Source: Mesomycoplasma conjunctivae (GTDB lineage: Bacteria; Bacillota_I; Bacilli_A; Mycoplasmatales; Metamycoplasmataceae). Taken from it: a stretch of 64,000 nucleotides of DNA. The stretch lies in contig NC_012806.1 of assembly GCF_000026765.1 (NCBI RefSeq), positions 186,001-250,000 on the forward strand, read 5' to 3'. Position numbers and translations under genes: made by a program. Positions within the stretch are counted from its first letter, which is position 1. Each line of letters starts with the position of its first letter. Shown here in pieces: positions 44,941 to 54,489 of this stretch. Under the pieces are notes generated by a model, which was not told the DNA's origin, did not search any database, and saw only the letters and a program-made list of their open reading frames with translations.

Positions 44941-45109
44941 ATGTCGTTAAGATTTTAAAAAAATAAAAAATAAAAAAGATAGACCAGGTATAAATAATTA
45001 ATTTGTTAAATTTTTGTTTATTTTTTGGGTTATTTCTCTAATTGTTTATTTTGTTGTTTATTTCTTAATATTGAAAATAAAATGCAGTAAATTTTTTTAC
45101 ATTATTTAA
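44941..45109 (+). pseudogene. Relic of a small membrane peptide
   Basis: A very strong site AGGAGG precedes ATGTCGTTAAGATTT, which runs into TAA after five codons. Shifting frame in the A-run gives KKIKNKKDRPGINN, a TAA, and then FVKFLFIFWVISLIVYFVVYF, an obvious membrane helix, ending ILKIKCSKFFYII. This looks like a recently broken gene for a ~55-residue membrane peptide, placed directly upstream of the first precursor-like gene. It could have been an immunity peptide of the locus, which is a guess. Confidence 0.45.
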
Positions 45110-45129
45110 TAATGATGAAAGGTGAAAAT

Positions 45130-45327
45130 ATGAGTGATAAAGACTTTTTTGATCGTTTAATGGACTGAGTTGATGAAACTATTGAGAGGAAAATTAAAAC
45201 ATCAAAACGTGTTAAACACATTGATATCTCAGATACAAGCTCTAAATCCAGCTTTACTTATATTTGTGTCATTAGCTCAGGCAAAAAGACTAAAAAAGAA
45301 AATGTTAAAAAAAGAAAAAAAGACTAA
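45130..45327 (+). CDS. Lanthipeptide-like precursor peptide 1
   Basis: 65 aa with one TGA Trp (codon 13). AAAGGTG site. Leader-like acidic N-terminus MSDKDFFDRLMDWVDETIER, then a region rich in Ser/Thr with one Cys, ISDTSSKSSFTYICVISSG, and a Lys-rich tail. SSKSSFTYIC contains the Ser-x-x-Ser-x(4-5)-Cys arrangement used for labionin or lanthionine rings in class III lanthipeptides. The motif TYICVIS recurs as TYVCIVKS in peptide 2. Immediately precedes the synthetase locus. No leader-peptidase site is certain. The assignment rests on context plus composition. Confidence 0.6.
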
Positions 45328-45453
45328 TTTACAAATGTTTATATTTTTTAATTTAAAAACATAAAAAATATTATAAAATTATGTCTAAGTACTAAGCATA
45401 ATCTAAAAATCTTTAAATTTTTGTAAAAACTAATTAATAAGGAAGGAGATAAA

Positions 45454-45649
45454 ATAGAAATATTTAGACCTAAATTTAGCATCTAATTTAGATGATAAAA
45501 ATTTGTCAATTGAATTAGATTCATTAAATCTTTTAAAAGAATTAGATTTTAATGATTTTGAATTAGAAAATAATTCTATTGAACTAGCTAGAAAAAAAAT
45601 GACTATTACTACTTATGTTTGCATAGTTAAATCAATACCTGCTTTATAA
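45454..45649 (+). CDS. Lanthipeptide-like precursor peptide 2 (start codon disrupted)
   Basis: From AAA at 45458 there are 63 open codons: KYLDLNLASNLDDKNLSIE, an acidic Leu-rich leader, then ELARKKM and the core TITTYVCIVKSIPAL. YLDLN resembles the (I/L)LDLQ-type leader motif recognised by class III synthetases. GGAAGGAG is 5 nt upstream, but the start reads ATAG where ATG is expected, so one inserted A (45456) has broken it, or a non-standard start is used. The stop is 24 bp before the synthetase ATG. If ATAG is real, this peptide may not be made. Confidence 0.6.
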
Positions 45650-45673
45650 TGCCAAATATTTTTAGGTGAAACT

Positions 45674-47782
45674 ATGATTTATAGAGAGATGCTTAGTACA
45701 AACACAAAAATATCAATTTCAAAAACTGATATCTTTGTGTTTGTACACTCTAATACTAGCACTATACCAAATCAAGGTTGAAAAATTCATATATCTGCAC
45801 TTAATAAAGATTACCATCGTATCCTAAATATTGTTGTGCCTTACTTAATTAATCATAAAATTAGTTTTAAATTTTTAAAAGATAAAAAAGAATTATCAAA
45901 AATTAATTCGAAACTTACACACATTTTTTCTTTTGCTAAATTTATAACTATATATCTTGAAAATGAAGATCAACTAAAAAAACACATTCAATTTTTGTAT
46001 GAAAATACTAAAGGATTTAAAGGTCTACCCATTTATTCAGATCGAAGATATTTAGATTCAAATAATATATACTATAGATATGGTACAAATTTAAAAAATT
46101 ATAAATATATTAGAGATAACAATAACAAAGCAATTTATAAAGATAGAAATGCTCTTTATTATAGTCTACCCAATTTTATCAAAGAGCCTTTCCCGAATAA
46201 CAAAAGTGTTATTTTATTTAAAGATCAAGAAGTTAATAATCGTTTTTCATTATTGTATATAGTACATTACACATCTACTTCATCAGTTTTTTTGGGTTTT
46301 GATAAAGTCGAAAATAATTATATTATTGTTAAAACATCCCCTATTTATGGTTTGTTTGGAAGTAGAAAATCTGTAATTTGATTTAGGAAAAATGAAGTTG
46401 CTATTTTGCAACATATAAAAGAAAAACAAATAAAAAATTCTAACCAATTAATTGACTATTTTGTTGATAATAATCAGTTTTATTTGTTTAAATCCTATGT
46501 CAAAGGGCGAGATCTTGGACATCTTTTTTCTGCTAATGATATTTTTAAAAATATTGATAATTTAGACAATGTGGCCAATAAATATATGTTGCTATTAGAA
46601 AATATATTTGTTTGCATCTCCAATTTTCATAAATATAATATTATTTTAAATGATGTATCGGTTAAAAATTTTATTTGCAATGATGATCTGTGTAGCTTTA
46701 TAGATTTAGAAACTTCCTATATTATTGGATCAAAATTTGAAACACTCATTTATTCAACAACCCTATTTAATTTTAAGTTTCCACTTCATACTGTTGATAA
46801 TCATTTTGCATTAGATATTCTAAAAATGGCAACTATTTTTTGTGAATTTTGAATTGGTCAAATGCAAAATATGTCAAAACCAAAGAATATAAAATGGATG
46901 TTTTTAAAAGTTTATAACTTTATTTTGTTTTATCAATTAAATTTACAAATAGTTGATAAATTACTAGCTATTTTTAACCAATTTTTGTCTCAAAAATTTG
47001 CATTACTTGAAGTAAAACCATCTTTTAGCAAGACTACCTTAAAAACGGAAATAGATAAGATTTGATCATTTTTTACTAACAATAGAAAGTTAGCTAATAA
47101 AAAAGAATATAAAAATGAAATGAAGCAATTTATTTATAAGCTACTTGTTAAAGATAAAATTGATAGTAAAAATTTGGAAAAAATCAAGAAACAATATCAA
47201 TCATTAAAATTTGAAAAACTTGGAAAATTTAAATCTGAAAATTTAATTTTTTGAGCCATATGAGCTGGATATCAAAAGGATTTTTTATTAGCTCATAGAA
47301 TAATTGAATATATTTGGAATAAAAGGATAACTGAAATTAATAATCAATATTATATAAAATACAAAGATTTTTTAATTCCTTATTTATGAGGCGGATCGCT
47401 TGGATTAGCGTTTGCAATGTCAATAGTAGATAAAGCGAAATATCAAGATAAAATTAATTTAATTGAAAAAACTGTATTACCATATACATCTCAAAAAATT
47501 GATATATTTTTTGGAATTTCAGGTTTTATTTTATATTTTAAATGAAAATATAATTTCCAAAAATACTCACATAATATTTTGAAATGAACTACCTTTTTAG
47601 TTAACATTTGAGATAGAGAAAATAATTTTTTTGTCAGACAACATGAGCAATTACAAAAAGATGATTACATTATTGCTAAAATACTAAAAAACTTAAGTAA
47701 AAATCAATTATTTGCAACAAAATATTTAACATTTGATGAACAAGTTGTTGCAAAAATTGATAAAATTTCTAATTTATTTTAA
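45674..47782 (+). CDS. Class III lanthipeptide synthetase-like protein (LanKC/RamC type)
   Basis: 702 aa with TGA as Trp, intact. The N-terminal ~200 residues match the lyase domain of LanKC enzymes: GWKIHISALNKDYHRILNIV, SFKFLKDKKEL, FITIYLENEDQ, KGLPIYSDRRYLDSN and YYRYGT. A protein-kinase-like domain follows, with the catalytic loop ILNDVSVKNFI near 322-332 and the metal-binding FIDLETS near 341. The C-terminal ~220 residues (LIFWAIWAGYQKDFLLAHRI, FLIPYLWGGSLGLAFAMS) are a reduced LanC-like cyclase without zinc ligands, as in class III. It would phosphorylate and eliminate Ser/Thr in the precursor, then cyclise onto Cys. Shorter than the ~850 aa of actinobacterial enzymes. AGGTGAAA site. 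Confidence 0.8.
45696..45746 (+). promoter_or_regulatory. Long hairpin in the 5' coding region of the synthetase
   Basis: GTACAAACACAAA-A-ATATCA pairs with TGATAT-C-TTTGTGTTTGTAC, a 20-bp stem with one mismatch and an 11-nt loop, beginning 22 nt after the ATG. No T-run follows. In the transcript it could slow elongation or translation and favour precursor over enzyme. Confidence 0.55.
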
Positions 47783-47806
47783 AAATTTATTGTAGAAAGG
47801 ATTAAG

Positions 47807-49399
47807 ATGAAAATATTTGTACTAATTAAAATGGCAAAACTCAATTTCTTTATTTATTTTAGCTTAATATTTATGGAAAAGATTTCTTTGTCTTTTAACA
47901 TTTATAGTTATACCTTTATTGTTCAACATCTTAATAATTATCCTCAACCCACTTTTGGTTTAACCACTTCTATTTTGTTTTGGGTAATTTCGGTTTTTGT
48001 TGCCCTATCATTACGTTTAATAAGGCCTCTACTTTCAAGTAGAATTAAAGAGACTATTCGGAATCAATTAAGCTTCAAAATTATCGAAAAAATCCAAAAT
48101 AGTTCGTATGTAGATATAAAATTTAAGTCTAATTCAATGCTTTCACTTATCAATTATGATATGGTTGAAGCTCTTAATATGATTGATAGTTTCACTACAG
48201 TTTTTAATTCTTTGATAGCAATCATAACTAACATTATTTTTATGATTTTGCTTTCACCACAATGAAGTTGAATCTTAATTTTATCAGCATTTATTTTTAG
48301 TATCATAGGAATATTTTTTCAATTCTTTTTAAACCAATATGGTCAAAAATTGTCTGATCAATTTTCTAATATCCACCAAGAATTGAGTCAATATAGCAAC
48401 AAACATATTCAAACATTTAAAACATTTTTTCTTCACAATCAAATATTTAGTTTTAAGAATTTAATTGAACACGGTTTTTCTAAATTTACATCTAAGCGAA
48501 CCAAAATTCTCAAAAAATCTTCATCTATTAGTTTAATAGCAACTTTTGTAACCACAATGTTTACAGGTATTTTATTGTTAGAAGTTACATTACTAACTTT
48601 TTATAATTATTATGATGTATCTATTTTTTTATCATTAATGTTGTATTCTCTTGATTTTTCAGGCTCATTTGGAGATATAATAGTTCAAACTTTTATGCTT
48701 TCAATTCGTGGACAATATCTTAGCAATATTATCTCAAAAGTACCGACCACAACAGTTAATCGTGAGCTAAATAAAGCTATTGAAAAAATTTCTATTAGTA
48801 ATTTATCCTTTGTTTTTGAAGACAAAACGGTTTTTTCAGGAATTAATTTTGATATTTTACCAGGTAAAAAATATTTAATTGATGGCCCAAGTGGAACAGG
48901 AAAATCAACGCTTTTGAAAACAATTTTGGGTGTCTATCCTGATTATCAAGGAAATATTTTAATAAATGATGAACTGGAGATAAATCAAGTAAGCTCATCG
49001 TCCTTGCGTCAGCAAATTGGTTTTATTGATAATCAAAATATTATTTTTGATGCTAGTTTACAAGATAATATTACACTTTTTGATACACAAGTTGATCTTC
49101 AAAAACTAAACAAAATTTTAGATACTCTCAAAATTGATTGATTAAAATTGGAAGACAATATAAATGTTAACAAGTTGTCAGAGGGACAAAAACAAAAAAT
49201 TGTACTAGCACGACTTAAGTATAGTAATATCAAATTTTGAGTTGTTGATGAAGCACTTGATAATATTCAAAAAGATCATGCTGAGCTTACCATTGATAAC
49301 TTACTTGGTGATCCTGATTTAACTATTTTGTTTGTTAGTCACCACATTAGTGCTGATTTACGCGAAAAATTTGATGAGGTAATTGCAATTAGAGGTTAA
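47807..49399 (+). CDS. ABC exporter half-transporter 1 of lanthipeptide-like locus
   Basis: 530 aa with TGA Trp. About six N-terminal helices in a type I exporter membrane domain (to ~325), then a nucleotide-binding domain with DGPSGTGKST (~359), LSEGQKQKIVLARL signature (~455), Walker B FWVVDEALDN (~476) and the H-loop VSHHIS. Forms a likely heterodimer with the next gene. No N-terminal C39 peptidase, so leader removal would need another enzyme. AAAGGAT site, 24 bp after the synthetase. Confidence 0.85.
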
Positions 49400-49401
49400 C
49401 T

Positions 49402-50991
49402 ATGAAAAAAATTACAAAATTATATTTAATTAATGCTTTTTTTGTTATAGTAACATTAGCATTTACCTATTTTGGTTTTTTTGCACCAAAATTATTGTAT
49501 GAAGCAATTTTAGCAAACAAGATTAAAGAGACTATTATTTGAGTAGTTGTTCAAATTTTCTTTATCTTATTTGAAGCATTATTAGGCACATTTTATGCAT
49601 CATTTTTTAATTTTATTTTTGGTCAAACAAAAGCACTTGGCTTGTTACACAAACGATTGAATATGTTTGATAATCAAAAAGATATGTATAAAACTTTTGC
49701 TCAAAAAGATTCAGGAAGTACATTTTCAAAAATATACAACGAAACTTTTAATAAAGGTCAGGAATATTTTATATTTTTTCTAGATATTATTTCATCAATT
49801 TTACCTTTGTTTACAATGATGTTTACCATTTTTTACATTCAACCAATCATTGGAGCAGTTGTTTTAGTTCTAACACTTATTTGGACTTTATTCCCAACTG
49901 TTTTCAAGAAAAAAATTGAATCTAAAGTAGCCAATCAGTTAAAATCATATGAAAATTTAAACGATAAGACTACTTCCATTTTGTCTAAATTTGAAGGACT
50001 ATTATTTTTTAACAAAATTAATTTACTACCAAAAATATTGAATACTGAAGTTAAAAAAGCTAGTATTTATAGTAGAAAATATAATTTTTGGTTAGGTTTT
50101 AGCTCTGGCATAAATTTTGGACTAACTATCTTATTTACATTTATTAGTAATGTCTTTATTGTCATTTTGAGTATCGTTTTAAAACAAAATATATCAGCTA
50201 CTGCTATTTTAATATCTATTAATACCGCTTCTAATTTATTTTTATCTCGATATTCAGAGACTATTTCATCAGTTTTATACTTTTTATCATTAAAAAAACA
50301 ATTAAAAGTTGCCCCTTTAAAAATAGAACAAAAAGAAAGCGCTTTTGATGAAGAATTACAACAAATAACTATTAGTAATTTAAGCTTTCAATATCAAGAC
50401 AAAAAAATCTTTGACAACATTAATTTAAATTTTATTCAAGGTAAAAAATATTTACTACGTGGAGAAAATGGTAGTGGAAAATCAACTTTGATGAAAATTT
50501 TAATGGGCTTTGAACGTGATTATGAAGGTGAAATTAAATTTAATAATACCAATGCTAAAGATATTTTACAATTAGATATTATCAAAAAAATCAGCTATGT
50601 TGATGGTAAACCTTTATTAATTGAAGGAAATATTTATGATAACATTGCATTTTTCAAAAATGTTGACAGAAAAACCATTGATGAATTAATCATGATTTCT
50701 GGTTTACAAAAATATAAAGATTCTGTCTCTGAAGTTAGCCACCTAGAAGACAACGACTTTTCTACTGGCGAAAAACAAAGAATTAATTTTGCTTCACATA
50801 TTGTTGAAAATAAACCATTTGTTGTCATCGATGAAGGCTTATCCAATGTTGACCAAGCAAACACAGCAAATATTATTACTTGATTATTGCAAAAAAATAT
50901 CACTCTTATTTTAATTTCACATAATTTAGATGAACAAATTGCAAAGCAATTTGATTACATTATTGATATTGACAAATTAAATAAAGTCTAA
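49402..50991 (+). CDS. ABC exporter half-transporter 2 of lanthipeptide-like locus
   Basis: 529 aa with TGA Trp. Type I exporter membrane domain with six helices, then RGENGSGKSTLMK (~353), the signature FSTGEKQRINFASH (~452), Walker B FVVIDEGLSN (~473) and ISHNLDEQ. Here the signature is FSTGE rather than LSGGQ, so the two ATP sites of the pair would differ, as in many heterodimeric exporters. Starts 2 bp after the previous stop. It would export the modified peptide. A terminator follows immediately. Confidence 0.85.
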
Positions 50992-51001
50992 ATTAATTTA
51001 T

Positions 51002-51048
51002 AAAAAATATGACAAATTTTATTAATTTAAGATTTGTCATATTTTTTT
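51002..51048. terminator. Bidirectional terminator after the lanthipeptide-like locus
   Basis: AAAAAATATGACAAAT pairs with ATTTGTCATATTTTTTT around a 14-nt loop. It ends the exporter gene and overlaps the last codons and stop of the convergent gene. Confidence 0.8.
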
Positions 51049-51720
51049 ACTTTTATTATACTCAATTATTTTGTATTTATCACTAGTTAGTAAATTTAAT
51101 TTTTCTAAACTTAATTTTTTGCTAATTGCATATTTGCTACTAATATTAGAGACTAATTGGTCTTTTGTTATCTTTCCCTTGGCACCTGAAATTCATTGTT
51201 TTACATCTTGTGCTAAAATATTAATATCAATAGTTGGTTTATCCGAATTAGCTTTCGTTTTGACTTTTAAAGAGGATGATTTTTTTAGTGTTGCTTTTTT
51301 ATTATTAGTTGCTTTTGTCTTTGTTTCTATAGGTTTTTTATCTTTTGTAGGCAAAAATTTTTTAATCTTTTTAACATCTGGGATCTCGTCTTGTTTGGTA
51401 ATCATTTTTGCTAAAATATCATCATTTCTAATACTTTGATTAATTCTTTTTTCAGCAATTTTTCAACCTTGATTTTCTTTGTTTTGGGTAGTATAATCTG
51501 AAGTTTTTCTATTTTTATTGCCAGATTTAACTTTATTACTAGTTAGAGAAAAATTATTTCTTAATTTATTAGAATTGTCACTTTTGTTATAAAATTGTTT
51601 GTTATTGTTTACAATTAAGTTATTTGATTTTCTTTGTCGATTAATTTCTCAAGTCACTATCCCAAATATTGTCGCTACCACAGTAAAAAGCATTGTTAAT
51701 CAAATATAAGATTTCTTCAT
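51022..51720 (-). CDS. Lys-rich anchored protein with shared C-terminal domain (right flank)
   Basis: 232 aa with TGA as Trp. One N-terminal helix (WLTMLFTVVATIFGIV), an Asn/Lys/Ser-rich middle, and a ~65-residue C-terminal domain IDINILAQDVKQWISGAKGK, through ISSKYAISKK to KKIWQILN, aligning with that of the protein at 43819-44772 (IDIEDLKTSVKQW, ISDKYKVSGK, GIWEILTQ). No known family. Its position at the far side of the lanthipeptide-like genes, convergent with them, suggests that the pair belongs to the locus or that both are ancient paralogues between which it inserted. Confidence 0.7.
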
Positions 51721-51804
51721 TCCAATTAAGTTAGCAGTTTTTGTCTCTAAAGATGCTTATTGATAAAAAAGATAACTAAAAAAACGTTTTTTTATTGTTT
51801 CATA

Positions 51805-51840
51805 ATTAAAAATGAGGCTTATTAAACCTCATTTTTAATT
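51805..51840 (-). terminator. Terminator of msrB
   Basis: AATTAAAAATGAGG pairs with CCTCATTTTTAATT, a 14-bp stem with an 8-nt loop, directly at the 3' end of the msrB gene on the minus strand. Confidence 0.85.
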
Positions 51841-52267
51841 ATGAAAAGTATTTAAGAAATTCGCCAAAACCTTCTTTTTCTAAATCTTCTTTTGGAATAA
51901 ATTTGAGGGCAGCAGAATTAATACAATATCTAAGACCTCCAAATTCTTTTGGTCCATCTTTGAAAACATGTCCTAAATGTGAATCAGCATTTTTAGAGCG
52001 CACTTCTACTCTTGGTCTTCCAGGTACTTGAAAATCTGGAACTTCGACAATCATATCTTTGTTGATTGGGGCTGTAAAAGCTGGTCACCCAGAACCGGAA
52101 TTATATTTAGTTGTAGATAGAAAAAGTGGTGTATTATCAACGATGTCAACATAGATGCCATCTTTGTAATTGTCATTATATTTATTGGCAAATGGTTTTT
52201 CAGTGTAGTTCTCTTGAGTAACTCGGTACTGAAGCTCGTCTAGGTGTTCTAAATTTTTCTTTTTCAT
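51839..52267 (-). CDS. msrB: Peptide-methionine (R)-S-oxide reductase
   Basis: 142 aa with one TGA Trp. SGSGWPAFT near 56-64, the conserved [14 protein letters not shown] and [11 protein letters not shown] with the catalytic Cys. The paired zinc CxxC motifs of some MsrB are absent, as in the zinc-free form. Repairs oxidised Met. RBS AAAGGAAA precedes the ATG. It is separate from rpsD, with a hairpin between. Confidence 0.95.
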
Positions 52268-52295
52268 GTGTTTTTCCTTTGTTTTAGTGATAAAA

Positions 52296-52329
52296 AATAA
52301 AAGAGGATTTTTTATTTTCCTCTTTTATT
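52296..52329 (-). terminator. Terminator of rpsD
   Basis: AATAAAAGAGGA pairs with TCCTCTTTTATT around a 10-nt loop; read on the minus strand it is followed by a T-rich run. Confidence 0.75.
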
Positions 52330-52337
52330 ATAACCTA

Positions 52338-52958
52338 TTATTTACTATAGAACTCAACAATTAGTGATTCTTTTATTTCTTGGTTTAATTCACTTCTCTC
52401 TGGTAATCTAATTAATTTTGCTTTAAAGTTTTTAACATCAACTTCAACTCAAGATGCGATAGTTTTTTTCTCAAGAGCGCTTAGTATTTGAACATTTTTT
52501 CTAATTTTTCCTTCTTTTTTAGAAGTTAATTCGAAACTATCACCAGGTTTTAATTGAATTGAAGGAATGTTAACTTTTTTACCATTTAGGAGAAAGTGGC
52601 CATGATTTACCAATTGTCTAGCTTGTTTTCTTGTTTCTGCAAATCCAGAACGGTAAACTACATTATCAAAACGTGATTCTAGTGCTTGAAGAAAATTGGT
52701 TCCGGCAATACCAGGTTTTTTAATAGCCTTGTTAAAAGTATTACGAAATTGTTTTTCACTAACTCCATACATAAAACGAACTTTTTGTTTTTCTTGTAAG
52801 TGGATTCCGTAGTCAGATAATTTATATCTACGAGTTGGCCCATGTTGTCCTGGAGCGTATTTTCTTTGTTTACCCTTGACAAATTCTTTACCTGATTCTA
52901 AGATTGAAAAACCAAGACGACGTGACTTTTTAAATACTGGTCCTGTATAACGTGACAT
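52338..52958 (-). CDS. rpsD: 30S ribosomal protein S4
   Basis: 206 aa with one TGA (52451, Trp), so the gene extends 37 codons beyond that codon. Starts [20 protein letters not shown], contains the S4 domain [22 protein letters not shown] and ends IVEFYSK. It binds 16S rRNA early in 30S assembly. The AAGGAG site is on the minus strand, just above the start. Confidence 0.97.
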
Positions 52959-53171
52959 TATAATTCTCCTTTTTTAAATTTGCAATTTAATTAAAAAAGA
53001 GAAAATAAATAATTCTTCAATATAATTTTAAATCTAATACTTTCATTTTACAGCTCTAAATTACTCGTAAATCTAGACAAATTTAAAATATTTATTAAAT
53101 ATTATTTTGCTGCTTATTTAAAAAAATGCTTTATAAATTATACAATAATAACTTTAAAAATAAATAAAAAT

Positions 53172-53202
53172 TTGTCTAAAAATCGAATTAATAAATTATA
53201 AT
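53172..53202 (+). promoter_or_regulatory. Promoter of the ftsY operon
   Basis: TTGTCT (53172-53177) and TATAAT (53197-53202), spacer 19 bp. The rest of the 276-bp gap between the divergent rpsD and ftsY genes shows no further feature. Confidence 0.5.
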
Positions 53203-53234
53203 AATATTTTGTAAATAAAGGCGGGAATTTTAAA

Positions 53235-54251
53235 ATGTCATTTTTTAAAAAAATAAAAGAAAAAATATTTGGCAAAAAAGAAGAAAAAGATAGCAAGATA
53301 AAAAACGATAATGTTGACAAATATGTAGCAGGGTTAACAAAATCTAGCCTTTCTTTTTCTAAACAAATGATCGAATTAAATAAAAGATTTAACAAAGTTG
53401 ATGAGGAATATTTTGAAGAATTAGAAGAAATATTAATTATGTCTGATATCTCACCAGATTTTGTCCAAATTATAATTTCTGAATTAAAAAGAGAAGTGAG
53501 AAATCAAAACCTAACTAATAGTGAATTAATTCCCGAGCTAATTGTTGATAAAATGTACACAATTTATGCTAATCGCTCTTTGATAAATACAAATTTAAAC
53601 ATCAAAGATGATCAGATCAATGTTATTTTAGTTGTTGGTGTCAATGGTTCTGGTAAGACTACCTCGATTTCCAAAATTGCTCACAAACTGATTCAAGAAG
53701 GTAAAAAAACTCTTATTGTTGCCGCTGATACTTTCCGAGCTGCCGCTGTCGAACAATTAGAAATATGGGCAAATAGAGTAGGTGCAGATATCCTAAAACC
53801 CTATGAAAATGAACAAGATCCAGGATCTGTTGTTTATCGCGGAGTTCAAAAAGGTATAGATGAAAAATTTGATGTTGTTATCATTGATACTGCTGGAAGA
53901 CTTCAAAATAAAATCAATTTAATGAATGAGCTCAAAAAAATCAACAAAATAATTTCAGAAAAAATTCCAGGAGCACCTCATGAATCACTTCTAGTTATTG
54001 ATGCAACTACTGGACAAAATGGAGTTTCACAAGCTAAACATTTTTCTGATGTAACACAAATTAGTGGAATTGTTCTTACCAAAATGGATGGCACAAGCAA
54101 AGGTGGTATTGTATTTTCAATTAAAGATCAATTAGATATTGATGTTAAATTGGTAGGTCTTGGTGAAAAAATAGATGATTTGCAGCCTTTTGACTTAGAT
54201 AGTTTTATTTACGGAATGACTAAAGACTTGAGTAGAAAATATGAACAATAA
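53235..54251 (+). CDS. ftsY: SRP receptor FtsY
   Basis: 338 aa. A short basic N-terminus (FFKKIKEKIFGKKEE) replaces the long acidic A domain of other bacteria. The N domain is followed by the SRP GTPase G domain with GVNGSGKTTSISKIA (G1), VVAADTFRAAAVEQL, DTAGR, TKMDGTSKGG and the C-terminal GEKIDDLQPFD. It docks ribosome-SRP complexes at the membrane. Its partner RNA is at 815-897. Confidence 0.97.
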   Translation: MSFFKKIKEKIFGKKEEKDSKIKNDNVDKYVAGLTKSSLSFSKQMIELNKRFNKVDEEYFEELEEILIMSDISPDFVQIIISELKREVRNQNLTNSELIPELIVDKMYTIYANRSLINTNLNIKDDQINVILVVGVNGSGKTTSISKIAHKLIQEGKKTLIVAADTFRAAAVEQLEIWANRVGADILKPYENEQDPGSVVYRGVQKGIDEKFDVVIIDTAGRLQNKINLMNELKKINKIISEKIPGAPHESLLVIDATTGQNGVSQAKHFSDVTQISGIVLTKMDGTSKGGIVFSIKDQLDIDVKLVGLGEKIDDLQPFDLDSFIYGMTKDLSRKYEQ

Positions 54252-54489
54252 AATTGAAGATAAAGATAAATTTGATAATCTTTATAATAAATTTAGTTTT
54301 TTGTTAACACAAAACCAGAAGCAAATATTTCACCTTTATTATAAAGAAAATCTAAGTCTATCAGAGATTGCCAAAATTTTAGCTACAACTCGTGCATCTG
54401 TTTTTGATTCGTTAAAAAAAGCGAAACAAAAAATGTTGAAAATTGAACAAAAAATGCTTCAAGAGAAAGGAAAAAATGGCCAAAATTAG
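54241..54489 (+). CDS. ylxM: YlxM-like SRP-associated HTH protein
   Basis: 82 aa. A sigma-70 region 4-like helix-turn-helix: FLLTQNQKQIFHLYYKENLS, LSEIAKILATTRASVFDSLKKAKQKM. UPF0122/YlxM proteins are encoded with SRP genes and affect SRP assembly. Start overlaps ftsY by 11 bp, so translation is coupled. Confidence 0.85.
   Translation: MNNKIEDKDKFDNLYNKFSFLLTQNQKQIFHLYYKENLSLSEIAKILATTRASVFDSLKKAKQKMLKIEQKMLQEKGKNGQN

Noticed and set aside
45170-45364. 64-codon frame overlapping precursor peptide 1
   Set aside because: It is the wrong frame, without a ribosome site; the 65-aa frame starting at 45130 has the site and uses a TGA Trp codon.
51071-51439. 122-codon plus-strand hydrophobic frame
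   Set aside because: Antisense of the real minus-strand Lys-rich gene, which has a matching paralogue at 43819.
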